A stretch of 64,000 nucleotides of DNA from Limimaricola sp. G21655-S1 (GCF_027213785.1 NZ_JAPWGO010000021.1:1-64000); one strand, 5' to 3'. Counted from the stretch's first letter, positions 1 to 9,381 are shown. The notes: generated by a model from the letters alone, not told the origin. A program made the numbers and translations.

Positions 1-74
1 GGGCTACGCCCGCCCTCCGGCTGGAGACAGCGGCCATCTTGGTTGTCGATGCCGGACAACTTGGTTGTCGGTCA
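1..74. repeat. Palindromic IS-end-like sequence that truncates the adjacent transposase
   Basis: The motif TTGGTTGTCG occurs twice (about 40-49 and 61-70). The second copy is the right half of an inverted repeat, GACAAC-TTG-GTTGTC. The transposase reading frame to the right ends abruptly where this sequence begins, so it looks like the end of another mobile element that inserted into or recombined with it. Multiple short repeats at the tip resemble IS21-type ends, but the element itself lies outside the window and the family cannot be fixed. Confidence 0.4.
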
Positions 75-1109
75 TCACTTTCGGTGCTTGAGGGACAGCT
101 CGTAGCCCTTGTGTCGGGTGGTGCGCCCATCAATCGCTGAATAACGCGATTTCTGTGCGACATGCGGTGTCACGTAGGCTTGGCGTAGGTCAGCAACGAA
201 CTCGGCGGCGTCATATCCCTTGTCAGCCCCGAGGGTCAGCTTGCGGGTCGATCCCGGGGAGTGGCGATGAACCATGCCGAGGGCGGCACGCCGTTCAGCA
301 TGGCCGTCCGCTTCGGTCAGATCACCCTGGACGATCAGGCCGCTGCGGTTCTCCATCAGAGCATGGCCGATGAAGCACAGCATCGCTCCGGTGCCAGGCG
401 ACTTCTTGTAGAGCCGGGCGTCTGGATCGGTGGTCGAAACATGGGTGGCGTTCGAACGCTTCTTGCCCCGGAAATCGACCTCGGCGTTGCGGTGCTGGCG
501 GGTGGGGCGGGGCATCGGATCGGTCTCGGATTGGGGTGGTTCAGGCTGGTCGGTAGCGGTCGCGTCTGGCGAGGGCGGGTCGCTCGGTCCCTCGTCATCA
601 GGGGGTGCGATGTCTGGCTTCGGCTGAAAGCTCTTCATCGAAGCCCAAGCTTTGACCAGCGTGCCGTCGACCGAGAAATGCTCGTCCGACAAGAGTGGCG
701 CGACCTCTCGGTGCGCCAAGATCGCCGCCATCACCTTGCGCGACATCTCGGTCGTCAGCAATCGGTCACGGTTCTTCGTGAATACCGTAGGGACCCAGAC
801 TTGGTCGTCGATGCCCAGCCCCACGAACCAGCGGAACAGCAGGTTATACTGCATCTGCTCCATCAGCTGCCGTTCAGAGCGAACTGAGAACAGGATCTGG
901 AGCAGGCTGGCCCGGATCAGCCGTTCTGGCGCGATCGAGGGACGCCCGAAATCAGCATAGAGCGCTGCAAACTCGGCATCCAAGCTGACAAGCGCGTCGT
1001 TTACCACTTGCCGGATCTTGCGCAGCGGGTGACGTGCCGGGATGCGCGCCTCCAGATCAACATAGCTGAAAAGCGAGCCGCTCGTCTCGTCCATGCCGCG
1101 CATCACCAC
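75..1109 (-). pseudogene. IS5-type DDE transposase, truncated at the C-terminus
   Basis: The 344-residue product has an N-terminal DUF772-like region (about residues 55-100) and a DDE catalytic fold. Acidic residues are visible in SVDGT (D148) and GADKGYD (D296/D300). A proline- and acid-rich linker lies at about 165-205. The frame stops right after the KHRK stretch, at the point where full-length relatives continue into the segment carrying the third catalytic acid (the Glu before an FGW motif). That segment is missing, so the enzyme should be inactive. The loss coincides with the palindromic sequence at 1-74. Translation may start at GTG 1109 or at ATG 1103 or 1094. It lies downstream of the amide operon and is not part of it. 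Confidence 0.8.
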
Positions 1110-1193
1110 CCCCGCCCTCGTCGCCCAGAGAGATGAATCATGTTCCTCAAATCAGGTCGAGGGCCGACTTCTTCAGCGGCCTGTTAGATGCCT

Positions 1194-1304
1194 TCAAGCC
1201 CTAATTTTATCTGCCGTTCGAAGCCGATAGGCGACCGCATCTCGCTTAAACTCGTCGCTGAACCCGCTGCTGCCTATCAGGGCCTTCTTGTCTCGAGATA
1301 AGCG
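1194..1304 (-). pseudogene. Remnant of an IS3-family OrfA (N-terminal part)
   Basis: Reading the minus strand from about 1304 gives an open stretch with SRDKKALIGSSGFSDEFKRD followed by AVAYRL, then degenerate residues and a stop at 1194. The FSDEFKRDAV block is typical of the start of the helix-turn-helix protein OrfA of IS3-family elements. No start codon is present and the remainder of OrfA and OrfB is absent, so this is a scar of about 110 bp. It lies between the truncated IS5-type transposase and the end of the ABC ATPase gene and shows repeated insertion at this border. The surrounding bases 1110-1352 hold no other gene. Confidence 0.5.
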
Positions 1305-1352
1305 AAGAAGGTGTCCATAAAACACGGGGCTATTCATACCTCGCGCGTCGCC

Positions 1353-3137
1353 TCACTCGAAACTGGCCACCATGTGCCCTCCCCCGATGTCGGCCAGCGC
1401 TTCGATTTGAGGCTCCGTGCCACGCCGCAATACGGGACTCGGCACCTCGCCCTGTGGCCTGGAGAACGGTGGCAGTACCCGGGTCGGGTCAGGGACCGGC
1501 ACGGCGGCGATAAGCTGGCGTGTATAGGGGTGTCGCGGGTCGCCAAACAGTTGCGCACGCGTGCCCATCTCGACGATCTGACCCAGTCGCATTACCGCAA
1601 CCCGGTCGGAGACGTTCTCGACCACGGCCATGTCATGACTGATGAATAGATAGGCGATGCCGAACTCGGCTTTCAGAGTCTTGAGCAACTCAAGAACCCG
1701 GGCTTGCACGCTGACGTCGAGCGCCGAAACGCTTTCATCAGCGATGATCAACCGCGGCCGCAGAGCCAGCGCGCGTGCGATGCAGATACGCTGCCGCTGT
1801 CCGCCCGAGAATTCGTGGGGATAGCGGTCGAGTTGGTCGCGCTCCAACCCCACGCGCTCGAAGAGCGTCTCGACCTCAGCGCGCTGCTCGTGAGCGGAGC
1901 CGATGCCGTGGATCACCAGCGGTTCAGCCACAAGGTCGCCTACCCGCATTCGAGGGTCGAGCGAGGCCATCGGGTCCTGGAAGATCATCTGAACACCGCG
2001 GCGAAAGGCCTTTTCGGGCCGCTGCCCGCTCTCGAGCTTGCGCCCCGCCACTTCCAGTAGACCCTCGAACGGCACCAGCCCGGTAAGAGCCTTGGCAATG
2101 GTCGACTTGCCGCAACCGGATTCACCTACCAGCGAAAAGGTCTCACCGGCACGGATCTCGAAGCTGACGCCTGCCACTGCATGAACCGCGTGGATGGGTC
2201 GATTTAAGATGCCACCTCGAATGTCGAAGCGCACCCGCAGACCCTCGACCCGTGCTACCGGCACTGCCGTGCTGGGTGCGCCTGCCCCTTCCCCGCGCCC
2301 CATTCGGGGCACTGCTGCCAGCAGCGCGCGGGTATATGGTTCTTTCGGTGCTGCAAAGATCTCTTGCACCGGCCCCTGCTCGACCATGCGGCCCGCCTGC
2401 ATGACAACCACGCGGTCAGCCATCTCGGCCACCACCCCCATGTCGTGGGTGATCAGGATAACGGCGGTGCCAAGGTCCCGCTGTAGATCGCGCAGCAGCT
2501 CCAGCACCTCGCGCTGCACCGTCACATCGAGCGCAGTGGTCGGCTCGTCAGCGATCAGCACATCGGGTCTGAGCGCGATCGCCATGGCGATCATGACCCG
2601 TTGGCGCATACCGCCCGATAGCTCGTGTGGATACTGTTTCAGTCGCGCCTCGGGCTGCGACATTCGTACCGCGCGTAGCGCCTCGATCGCCCGAGCCCGC
2701 ACTTCGCGCCGCGACAAGGTCTCATGCGCCTCGATCGCCTCGATCAGCTGGCGACCAATGGTCAGCACCGGGTTCAGCGAGGTCATCGGCTCTTGGAAGA
2801 TCATCGCGACGCGCGCACCACGCAGAGCGCGCATCCGCCGCTCAGACAGACTCAGAAGATCGGCTTCTCCGAGTCGGATGCGACCGCCCGAGACATGGAC
2901 GGCAGGCGGCGGCAAAAGCCCCATGATCGCCAGCGAGGTGAGGGACTTCCCTGACCCACTCTCACCCGCGATGGCCAGCGTCTCGCCACGCGCCAGGTCG
3001 AATGAGAGATCCTGCACCAGTACGCGCGGGCCCTCGCTGGTGCGCACCGAGATCTCGAGTTCCTCTACGGAGAGCACCGACGGCTTGGTATCCGGGGCCC
3101 TTTCGGCCCCGGACAGCTTCGTGACAGCGGCGTTCAT
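1353..3137 (-). CDS. Fused dipeptide/oligopeptide ABC transporter ATPase (DppD-DppF type)
   Basis: This is a 594-residue cytoplasmic ATPase with two complete ABC cassettes. Cassette 1 has Walker A at about 58-65 (GESGSGKS), signature LSGGMRQR at 173-180 and Walker B ending ADEPT at 196-200. Cassette 2 has Walker A at 338-345 (GESGCGKS), signature FSGGQRQR at 443-450 and ADES at 466-469. Each is followed by the oligopeptide C-terminal extension with a PYTR motif. In most transporters of this class the two ATPases are separate genes; here they are fused as in GsiA. The start overlaps the formamidase stop by 4 nt (ATGA), so it is the last gene of the amide operon. It should power the two permeases encoded upstream. 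Confidence 0.93.
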   Translation of the reverse strand: MNAAVTKLSGAERAPDTKPSVLSVEELEISVRTSEGPRVLVQDLSFDLARGETLAIAGESGSGKSLTSLAIMGLLPPPAVHVSGGRIRLGEADLLSLSERRMRALRGARVAMIFQEPMTSLNPVLTIGRQLIEAIEAHETLSRREVRARAIEALRAVRMSQPEARLKQYPHELSGGMRQRVMIAMAIALRPDVLIADEPTTALDVTVQREVLELLRDLQRDLGTAVILITHDMGVVAEMADRVVVMQAGRMVEQGPVQEIFAAPKEPYTRALLAAVPRMGRGEGAGAPSTAVPVARVEGLRVRFDIRGGILNRPIHAVHAVAGVSFEIRAGETFSLVGESGCGKSTIAKALTGLVPFEGLLEVAGRKLESGQRPEKAFRRGVQMIFQDPMASLDPRMRVGDLVAEPLVIHGIGSAHEQRAEVETLFERVGLERDQLDRYPHEFSGGQRQRICIARALALRPRLIIADESVSALDVSVQARVLELLKTLKAEFGIAYLFISHDMAVVENVSDRVAVMRLGQIVEMGTRAQLFGDPRHPYTRQLIAAVPVPDPTRVLPPFSRPQGEVPSPVLRRGTEPQIEALADIGGGHMVASFE

Positions 3138-4093
3138 TCGAACACACAGCGCGGGAAGTAAAAGCTCACCACCCAGTTCGGCTGGTCAACGATCTCCGAA
3201 ATCCTGAGATCCCCACAAGTTGAGACCAGCATGTAGGCATCGACTGCCGCCATCTGCCGCGTAGCGCAAAGATGGTCGACCATCCCCGCCACAGCATCAC
3301 GCGAGGCGCTCATCAGATCCGGCCCGATGCCGGTCGTCACCTCGTAGCCCTTGGCATCGAGATGCCGCGTCACCGGCCCCGGCGTGACGAAGCGCGGGAA
3401 CTTCAGTTGCGCGTCCTTTACCAGGTCGATGGTGAGCACCGCATCCATCGGGCTTTCAATTGCGGTGCCGCAGACTTCTCCGTCACCCTGCGCCGCATGG
3501 GTGTCACCAACGGAGAACAATGCCCCCGCAACCTCGATCGGCAGATAGAGCACGGTGCCAGCGGCGAGGTCGCGGATGTCGAGATTGCCGCCCACTCGGC
3601 GCGGCGGCACAATCGAATGCGCCCCCGGCTCGGCCAGCGCGTTACCAATAGTGCCGCAGAACGGCTTGAGCGGCACCTGCCCATGTTCGCCAAACAGCGC
3701 CGGCTCCAGCGTTCTTGCGTCGTATTTCCAGATCGTCAGCGCCGGGTCGGTAAACTGGTCCGCCAGCAGGCCGAAGCCCGGAATGTTGGCGGTCCAGCCC
3801 CAGGCCGAGCCCTCGGCCTCGCGCGGAGCGAAACTGTCGATGGTGATCTTGAGCGCGTCACCCGGTTCGGCACCCTCGACATAGATGGGCCCGGAGACAG
3901 GGTTGATCTTACCGAAGTCGAGAGTCTCCACATCTTTGACCGTGCTCGACGGGCCAAGCTGGCCCGCCGATGAATCCATGCAGTGGAAGGCGATCTGCGC
4001 GCCGGGCTCCACCCTTTCGGCCGGGGCGATGGAATTGTCCCAGCCGAAATGATGCTGCGCACCGTGGATCGTGTAGTCGCAGTTCTGGCACAT
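3134..4093 (-). CDS. fmdA: Acetamidase/formamidase family amidohydrolase
   Basis: This 319-residue protein is of the FmdA/AmdA family, whose members hydrolyse formamide or short-chain amides to ammonia and the carboxylic acid. The characteristic blocks are present: an N-terminal HFGWDNS motif, a GD-LKI region, EGSAWGW, and a central segment with VGDTHAAQGDGEVCGTAIE. There is no signal peptide, so it acts in the cytoplasm. It sits 1 nt after the solute-binding protein gene and overlaps the ATPase gene by 4 nt. The AmiC/AmiR pair at the head of the operon supports an amide substrate taken up by the ABC transporter. The exact amide cannot be read from sequence, and peptides or ureido compounds remain possible. 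Confidence 0.9.
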   Translation of the reverse strand: MCQNCDYTIHGAQHHFGWDNSIAPAERVEPGAQIAFHCMDSSAGQLGPSSTVKDVETLDFGKINPVSGPIYVEGAEPGDALKITIDSFAPREAEGSAWGWTANIPGFGLLADQFTDPALTIWKYDARTLEPALFGEHGQVPLKPFCGTIGNALAEPGAHSIVPPRRVGGNLDIRDLAAGTVLYLPIEVAGALFSVGDTHAAQGDGEVCGTAIESPMDAVLTIDLVKDAQLKFPRFVTPGPVTRHLDAKGYEVTTGIGPDLMSASRDAVAGMVDHLCATRQMAAVDAYMLVSTCGDLRISEIVDQPNWVVSFYFPRCVFE

Positions 4094-4094
4094 C

Positions 4095-5729
4095 TTACTG
4101 CTCGGTCACGTAGACGTAGTCATAGTTCACCGGAATCGAGACCGGGTCGACATAGAGCGCGTCATCGCCGCCCATGCGCTCGGACTTCATGGTGTAGCGC
4201 TGCTCGTTGAATACCGGCACCCAGGGCGCGTCCTCCATAACCTTCATGTAGACGTCGGACCACTTGCCCAGTCGTTCCTCGGCCTGCTCGGGATCGGCCA
4301 TGGAATCCGCCTCGGCGGCCATCGCGTCGAGCTCCTCGTTGCAGTACCAGGACCAGTTCCAGCCGCCCGGGACCGCCCCGGCGCAGCCGAGGATCGGGCC
4401 GTAGAAGTTCGACGGGTCCGGGAAGTCGGCGATCCAGGCCATGCCGCCCGACCAGATCATCGGCGCCTGCTCCTTCTCGCCGCCCGCGGCGATCACGTTG
4501 GCCTGCGCGAGGCTTTGGATCGAAGCATCGATCCCGATTTGCTTGAGATCCTGCTGGATTGCCTGCGCGATACGCGGATTGGGATCGGTATTCATCACGA
4601 ACAGCTCGGTCTCGAAGCCGTCCGGGTGACCTGCCTCGGCCAGCAGTGCCTTGGCCGCCTCAATGTCGTATTGGTAGCCCTCGTAGTTCTCGGTGTAGCC
4701 CGGCATGGAAGGCGGCAGCGGTTGATTGGCTGGTACGGCGCGACCGTTGATGATCTGGATGATCCGGTCCTTGTTGATCGCCATGTTCACCGCTTGGCGC
4801 ACCTTCACATCGTCAAACGGCGGCATCTGGGTGTTTATGGTGATGTAACCGGTGTGCAGCTGGCCGCCTTCGACCACGCGCTCGGCCTGGGCCGGATCGT
4901 TCATCACTTCGACAAACTTGGCAGGCGGGATGCCGTCACCGGGCACGTCGACCTCACCGTTCTGAAGGCGCAGAAGCGCCACGATGGGCTCCTGTCCGAC
5001 CTCGAAGGTTATCTGGTCGAGATAGGGCACGCCTTCGCGCCAATGGTCCTCGAATTTCTCGAAAACCAGCCGCTGGCCGATCGTCCACTCCCCGAGCTTG
5101 AAAGCGCCGGTGCCGACAGGCTCCTTGCCGAAATCACCGCCTGCTGCCTCGACCGCCTCTTGCGGCACGACGGAGGCGAAGTTCAGCGCCATCACGTGCA
5201 AGAAGGTGGCATCGGGCCGGGTCAGGGTGATCTCGACGGTCTGGTTGTCGATCACCTTCACGCCCGACAGTCCCTCGGCTTCGCCGGAAGCAGCGGCGTC
5301 ATAGCCCTCGATCGCTCCGAAGAAACCGGCGCCGGGCGACTGGGTCTCGGGGTCGGTGACGCGGTCGAGCGAGTACTTCACGTCCTCGGCCGTCATCTCG
5401 CGACCATTGTGGAAGGTTACGCCATCGCGCAGCTTGAAGGTATAAGTTAATCCGTCCTCCGAGATCTCGTAGCTCTCGGCAAGACCCGGGCGCAGCTCGG
5501 TGGTGCCGGGGATGTAGTCCATCAACCCGTCGAAGATCGACTTGATCATCGACCAGTTCTGCCAGTCATAGCCGATAGCCGGGTCAAGCGTGGCGACATC
5601 GTCCTTGTAGGTGATGGTGATAGCCCCACCCGGCTGGGCGTTCGGGTCGGGCGTGTAATCCTGCGCGATGGCGGGCATGGCGAGCGCGGCGATCAGCGCC
5701 GTCGAGGTCAGCAGTCGTTTCATTCTCAC
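4095..5729 (-). CDS. Periplasmic solute-binding protein of an oligopeptide/dipeptide-type ABC transporter
   Basis: This 544-residue SBP_bac_5 (cluster C) protein has a cleavable signal peptide: a basic start, a hydrophobic core and a probable cut after the AIA at residue 22. The body has the usual features of the family, including TLDPAIGYDWQNW near the mature N-terminus and a YTFKLRDGVTFHNG block at about 95-110. It should capture the ligand in the periplasm for the dppB/dppC-like permeases encoded 39 nt upstream. Relatives bind peptides, nickel chelates, glutathione or amide-like compounds; the operon context points to an amide-containing ligand. Confidence 0.92.
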   Translation of the reverse strand: MRMKRLLTSTALIAALAMPAIAQDYTPDPNAQPGGAITITYKDDVATLDPAIGYDWQNWSMIKSIFDGLMDYIPGTTELRPGLAESYEISEDGLTYTFKLRDGVTFHNGREMTAEDVKYSLDRVTDPETQSPGAGFFGAIEGYDAAASGEAEGLSGVKVIDNQTVEITLTRPDATFLHVMALNFASVVPQEAVEAAGGDFGKEPVGTGAFKLGEWTIGQRLVFEKFEDHWREGVPYLDQITFEVGQEPIVALLRLQNGEVDVPGDGIPPAKFVEVMNDPAQAERVVEGGQLHTGYITINTQMPPFDDVKVRQAVNMAINKDRIIQIINGRAVPANQPLPPSMPGYTENYEGYQYDIEAAKALLAEAGHPDGFETELFVMNTDPNPRIAQAIQQDLKQIGIDASIQSLAQANVIAAGGEKEQAPMIWSGGMAWIADFPDPSNFYGPILGCAGAVPGGWNWSWYCNEELDAMAAEADSMADPEQAEERLGKWSDVYMKVMEDAPWVPVFNEQRYTMKSERMGGDDALYVDPVSIPVNYDYVYVTEQ

Positions 5730-5768
5730 TCTCCTGTTAGGTCTTTTGTTGGTTGGTCGTGCGGGGTC

Positions 5769-6689
5769 TCAGCGCAGCTTGATGCGCGGATCGATGAGGG
5801 GGGTGACGAGATCGGCCAGGAGGTTGCCCAGCACGATGGCGCAGGCCGAAACCAGCGTGACGCCCATGATGATCGGGATGTCGACGCGCTGGATCGCCTG
5901 CCAAGCAAGCTGTCCGATGCCTGGCCAGCCGAACACGCTCTCAACCACGACGATGCCACCCATGAAGATGCCGATGTCGATGCCGATCATTGCGATGACC
6001 GGTAGGATCGCATTGGGCAGTGCATGGCGCAGGATCACCCGGCGCCGCGTCAGTCCCTTCGCGCGAGCGGTGCGGATGTAATCGGCGCGGAGCACGTCGA
6101 CCATCGAGGAGCGCATCATACGGCTGTACCAGCCCGACCCCATGATGCCGAGCGTGAGGGAAGGCAGAACCAGATGCGCCCAGGTTCCGTAGCCACCGAT
6201 CGGAAACCAGCCAAGCTGCACCGCGAAGACGTAGAGAAGCAGAAGGCCGACCACGAACTGCGGCGCAGAGACGCCGACGAAGCTCGCGATCATCAGCGAC
6301 TGGTCGGTGGCGGTCCCGCGCTTCAACGCAGCGATCACACCCATCGTGAGCCCCAGCACCAGCTCGCAGCCGATCGCGCCCGCCATCAGCAGCAGCGATG
6401 CCGGAAGCCGTGCCGCGATCAGTGTGCCGACATCGGTGCGCTGCAAGTAGCTGCGGCCGAGATCGCCCTGCACCAAGCCAGTGAGGTAGCGCCAATACTG
6501 CACCAGAAGCGGCTGATCGAGACCGAGCTGCTGGCGGATGTTTTCGACCGTCTGCGCAGTGGCCGAACGCCCGGCGATCTGGCGCACCGGATCGGCGGGC
6601 AGCGCGTAGAGCAGGAAAAAGGTGATGAAGGATACGCCGAGCAGGATCAGCACCGAGACGATCAGGCGGCGGAAGACGTAGGCGGCCAT
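5769..6689 (-). CDS. ABC transporter permease, DppB type
   Basis: This 306-residue inner-membrane permease has about six transmembrane segments. The first, after a short MAAYVFRRL start, is at about 9-30. The binding-protein-dependent transport fold is marked by the cytoplasmic EAA-like loop (ADYIRTARAKGL followed by RHALPNA, about 193-215), which docks the ATPase. The GRSATAQTVENIRQQLGLDQP segment after TM1 is typical of DppB/OppB. Its ATG shares one base with the stop of the dppC-like gene (TGATG), showing translational coupling. It pairs with that permease to form the channel for the solute delivered by the neighbouring binding protein. Confidence 0.93.
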   Translation of the reverse strand: MAAYVFRRLIVSVLILLGVSFITFFLLYALPADPVRQIAGRSATAQTVENIRQQLGLDQPLLVQYWRYLTGLVQGDLGRSYLQRTDVGTLIAARLPASLLLMAGAIGCELVLGLTMGVIAALKRGTATDQSLMIASFVGVSAPQFVVGLLLLYVFAVQLGWFPIGGYGTWAHLVLPSLTLGIMGSGWYSRMMRSSMVDVLRADYIRTARAKGLTRRRVILRHALPNAILPVIAMIGIDIGIFMGGIVVVESVFGWPGIGQLAWQAIQRVDIPIIMGVTLVSACAIVLGNLLADLVTPLIDPRIKLR

Positions 6690-7600
6690 CAGTCACGCCC
6701 CCTTTGCGTCGGGTCGAGCACGTCGCGCAGCGCGTCGCCCAAGAGGTTGAAAGACAGCGCCAGGATCAGGATTGCGGCGCCGGGAAAGAACACCAGCCAG
6801 GGGGCAGCCTGGAAATAGGTCTGGTTCTCGAAGATGATGTTGCCCCAGGACGGCGTCGGCGGCTGCACCCCGATGCCGAGGAAGCTCAGCGTCGCTTCGA
6901 GCAGCACTGTGGTGGAGATGCCGAGCGTGCCCCAAACGATGATCGTCGGCACCAGGTGCGGCAGGATATGGCGTAGCAGGATGCGTGCATGGCCCGCGCC
7001 CAGCGTCTTCTCGGCCGCGATGAACTCGCGCTCGGCCAGTGAGGTGGTCTCGGTGTAGAGCACCCGTGCGGTCTGCACCCAGTTCACGATGGCGATAACC
7101 ATCGCGACGATCCACAATGAGGGCTGGAAGATCGCGGCGAGGCAGATGGCGAGCAGCAGCGCCGGGAAGGCCATCATCAGGTCGGTGAAGCGCATCAGCA
7201 CCGCCCCGAAGATACCTCGGAAATAGCCCGCCGAGACCCCGATCACCGTGCCGATGACGAGCGCGATGCCATTGGCCACTACGCCAATGATCAACGAGGT
7301 CCGCGCGCCATAAAGGATGCGGGTGAGTAGGTCGCGACCGAGCAGATCGGTACCAAGCCAGAAATCCGCATTGGGCGGCAGCGGCGCTCCAGTGATGGTG
7401 AGCCCGTCGAACATCTGCTCATTGGGATCGTAGGGCGTGAGCCAAGGCGCCAGCACCGCCCCCGCAATGGTAAGCAGGATCAGCATTAGGCCAAACAAAG
7501 CCAGCTTGCGTCTCATCAGTCGCGCCAACGCCCCACGCGGCGCGCGGCGCGCGACCGGCGGCGGCGCGCCCGGCGGCAGAGTTCCGGTCGTGTCAGACAT
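6689..7600 (-). CDS. ABC transporter permease, DppC type
   Basis: This 303-residue permease begins at an ATG whose first 8 bases overlap the end of amiR. A longer frame reaching back to 7675 runs through amiR and is rejected. The N-terminus is proline/arginine rich, followed by TM1 at about 33-53 and the OppC N-terminal motif with PYDPNEQ. The permease EAA loop (REFIAAEKTLGAGHARI, then LRHILPHL) is clear. The C-terminus has the DppC hallmark DALRDVLDP. It completes the ABC channel with the DppB-type permease. Confidence 0.92.
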   Translation of the reverse strand: MSDTTGTLPPGAPPPVARRAPRGALARLMRRKLALFGLMLILLTIAGAVLAPWLTPYDPNEQMFDGLTITGAPLPPNADFWLGTDLLGRDLLTRILYGARTSLIIGVVANGIALVIGTVIGVSAGYFRGIFGAVLMRFTDLMMAFPALLLAICLAAIFQPSLWIVAMVIAIVNWVQTARVLYTETTSLAEREFIAAEKTLGAGHARILLRHILPHLVPTIIVWGTLGISTTVLLEATLSFLGIGVQPPTPSWGNIIFENQTYFQAAPWLVFFPGAAILILALSFNLLGDALRDVLDPTQRGRD

Positions 7601-8207
7601 CGCGTCCCCTCTTCGTCGCCAGCGTTGGTCCGCCGGTCTCTCCGGCCGCGCAAATACGCCGCGCGGCCTGCTCAATCGTTTCCTGCCAGGCCATCGCCAT
7701 GGCCCTCAGCTGGGCATATGCCTCTGCTTCAGAGCGCCCACGCCCCATCAGCGCCAGCACCGCGCGGACGACGGTTTGCCGTTCGGAAAGCCGGGCGCGC
7801 AAAGTAGCGATCTCATCGGCGGCGGCCCGGCGCGCCTCGAATCCTTGTCGTGCAATCAGGAGCGCGGAATAGACCCCACCGGCGCCAATCGGCTTAAGCA
7901 AATGTGCATCAGCGCCCTGCCCCAGCGCCCATTCGATCCGACCTGGCGCTTCGGAACCGATCAACGCGATCATCGGCATTGGTGCTTCACCCGGCCGCCA
8001 GGGAAACATTTCGTCGTGGCATTGGTCCGCATCGAAGAAAACGAAATCCGCGCTAAGCGCAGCTGCATCCAGATGGGGCCAGCAGGGTAGAGCACGCAGG
8101 CCGATCGCGGCGAGCTGCCGAGCGAGAGCTTGGGTCGTCGCATGCGGCCGATGCAGAAGCAGCGCCGTGGCGCCACCCAGTTCCGGCGTCGCGATACGGC
8201 GGCTCAT
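7593..8207 (-). CDS. amiR: AmiR-like transcription antiterminator with ANTAR RNA-binding domain
   Basis: The 204-residue protein has an N-terminal pseudo-receiver fold (about 1-120; ALLLHRPH start, and a KPIGAGG segment at the place of the receiver lysine). A predicted coiled coil at about 122-145 (RRAAADEIATLRARLSERQ) follows. The C-terminal ANTAR three-helix domain spans about 145-198 (VVRAVLALMGRGRSEAEAYAQLRAMAM). In Pseudomonas, AmiR binds leader RNA and prevents termination, and is held inactive by AmiC until an amide binds. Here amiC overlaps its start by 4 nt, as expected for such a pair. The likely target is the terminator-bearing leader at 9293-9336. Confidence 0.9.
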   Translation of the reverse strand: MSRRIATPELGGATALLLHRPHATTQALARQLAAIGLRALPCWPHLDAAALSADFVFFDADQCHDEMFPWRPGEAPMPMIALIGSEAPGRIEWALGQGADAHLLKPIGAGGVYSALLIARQGFEARRAAADEIATLRARLSERQTVVRAVLALMGRGRSEAEAYAQLRAMAMAWQETIEQAARRICAAGETGGPTLATKRGRDV

Positions 8208-9277
8208 GTCACCACCCGAAGCGCCGGATGACGCGCAGTGGGCCAGCGCTCACGCCGCGCCAGATAGGGATCGGCCTCAACCGCACCGCTATGCTCAAGA
8301 ACCTTGAACAGGCCCTCCTCCACCCGAGCAATCAAGACCGGCAGCGCCATGTGACGCGTCTCAGGATCGACACCGCAGCTCCTCAGCCGCGTTCCCGGGT
8401 CGCCCGTCCTTTCCTCGAGGGCTGCAAGCGTTGCCACCGCGACATAGGCCGCTGCTTCGAAGGAAGAGGCAGCCTCTGCGCCGTGCCCGGCCCCCCAAAG
8501 CGGTGCTCCGGCAAAATGCGGCCCCGCCGCGATCACCCCCTCAGCCGCGGCGCCAAAACCCGGAAGCTCACATTCTGTGAGGTTGCATGACAGCACCGGG
8601 CAGCTGCCCTCGGCAAAGGCCGGGTCCTCTTCGCGCAGCACCCGCATCGCATCGAGGAAGGCGCGCGAGGACTGGCCAATCAGGTTGTTGAGAACGAAAT
8701 CGGGTCTCGCCGCGCGCAACTCATCGATCAGACGTCCTACATCGGCATCGCCCAAGGCCTGATGGCGCTCCCCGGTCACCGAACCGCCTGCGGAGGCAAT
8801 AACTTCCCGGGCGACCCGGTTCATTTCCCAGCCCCAGATGTAGTTGGAGCCAACAAGATGGCCGCGCCGACCGTATCGACCGAAGGCCCAATAAAGTAAC
8901 GGCAGCAGATGTTGGTTCGCGCAGGCATGGGTGTAAATCACCCGATCCGAGCATTCGAAACCTTCGTAAGGACAGGCATACCACAATGTGCCACCTGCCT
9001 TCTCCAACGCTGGGATCACTTCCTTTCGGCTCGACGAGGTGACGCATCCCACAACGTGGCGCACACGCCCCTCGCGCAGCATTTCCGTGCAGAGCGGCTC
9101 ATAGTGATCGAGGTTCCCCCCCGGATCTCGTTCGATCACTATGAGCCGGACGCAGCGCTCTGCATCGGCATTGATCGCAGCTACCGCGTTCAGCGCACCA
9201 CGCCGGCATGCCGCTGCAATCGCAGCATAATCGCCGGACTGCGAATAGAGCAGGCCGATCTCCACATCACGTCGCAT
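8204..9277 (-). CDS. amiC: AmiC-like amide sensor and negative regulator
   Basis: This 357-residue protein has the type I periplasmic-binding-protein fold (Leu/Ile/Val family) but no signal peptide, as in AmiC, which works in the cytoplasm. Family marks include IGLLYSQSGDYAAI at the start, an early glycine-rich VGCVTSSSRKEVIPALE block and YEGFECSDRVIYT at about 105-117. It should bind a small amide and release AmiR. The start has a good ribosome-binding site (GGGAG, 6-7 nt before ATG). It is the first gene of the seven-gene operon and lies directly behind the leader terminator. Confidence 0.88.
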   Translation of the reverse strand: MRRDVEIGLLYSQSGDYAAIAAACRRGALNAVAAINADAERCVRLIVIERDPGGNLDHYEPLCTEMLREGRVRHVVGCVTSSSRKEVIPALEKAGGTLWYACPYEGFECSDRVIYTHACANQHLLPLLYWAFGRYGRRGHLVGSNYIWGWEMNRVAREVIASAGGSVTGERHQALGDADVGRLIDELRAARPDFVLNNLIGQSSRAFLDAMRVLREEDPAFAEGSCPVLSCNLTECELPGFGAAAEGVIAAGPHFAGAPLWGAGHGAEAASSFEAAAYVAVATLAALEERTGDPGTRLRSCGVDPETRHMALPVLIARVEEGLFKVLEHSGAVEADPYLARRERWPTARHPALRVVT

Positions 9278-9292
9278 GCGCCGCTCCCAACG

Positions 9293-9336
9293 AAAAAAGC
9301 CCGCACGAGAACGCAGCAGAGCGTTTCGATGCGGGC
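9293..9336 (-). terminator. Intrinsic terminator in the leader of the amiC operon (attenuator)
   Basis: On the minus strand, GCCCGCA (9336-9330) pairs with TGCGGGC (9305-9299). Inside it CGA/TCG and AACGC/GCGTT extend the stem to about 15 bp with two single-base bulges and a TCTGCT hexaloop. Six T residues follow at 9298-9293. It ends about 15 nt before the amiC start codon and has no gene before it to terminate except the broken transposase. The natural reading is a conditional terminator controlled by AmiR. Confidence 0.8.
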
Positions 9337-9381
9337 GCGAATGCCATCCGGGCGAACCGGTATTTGCGGCTAACCTGCGAC

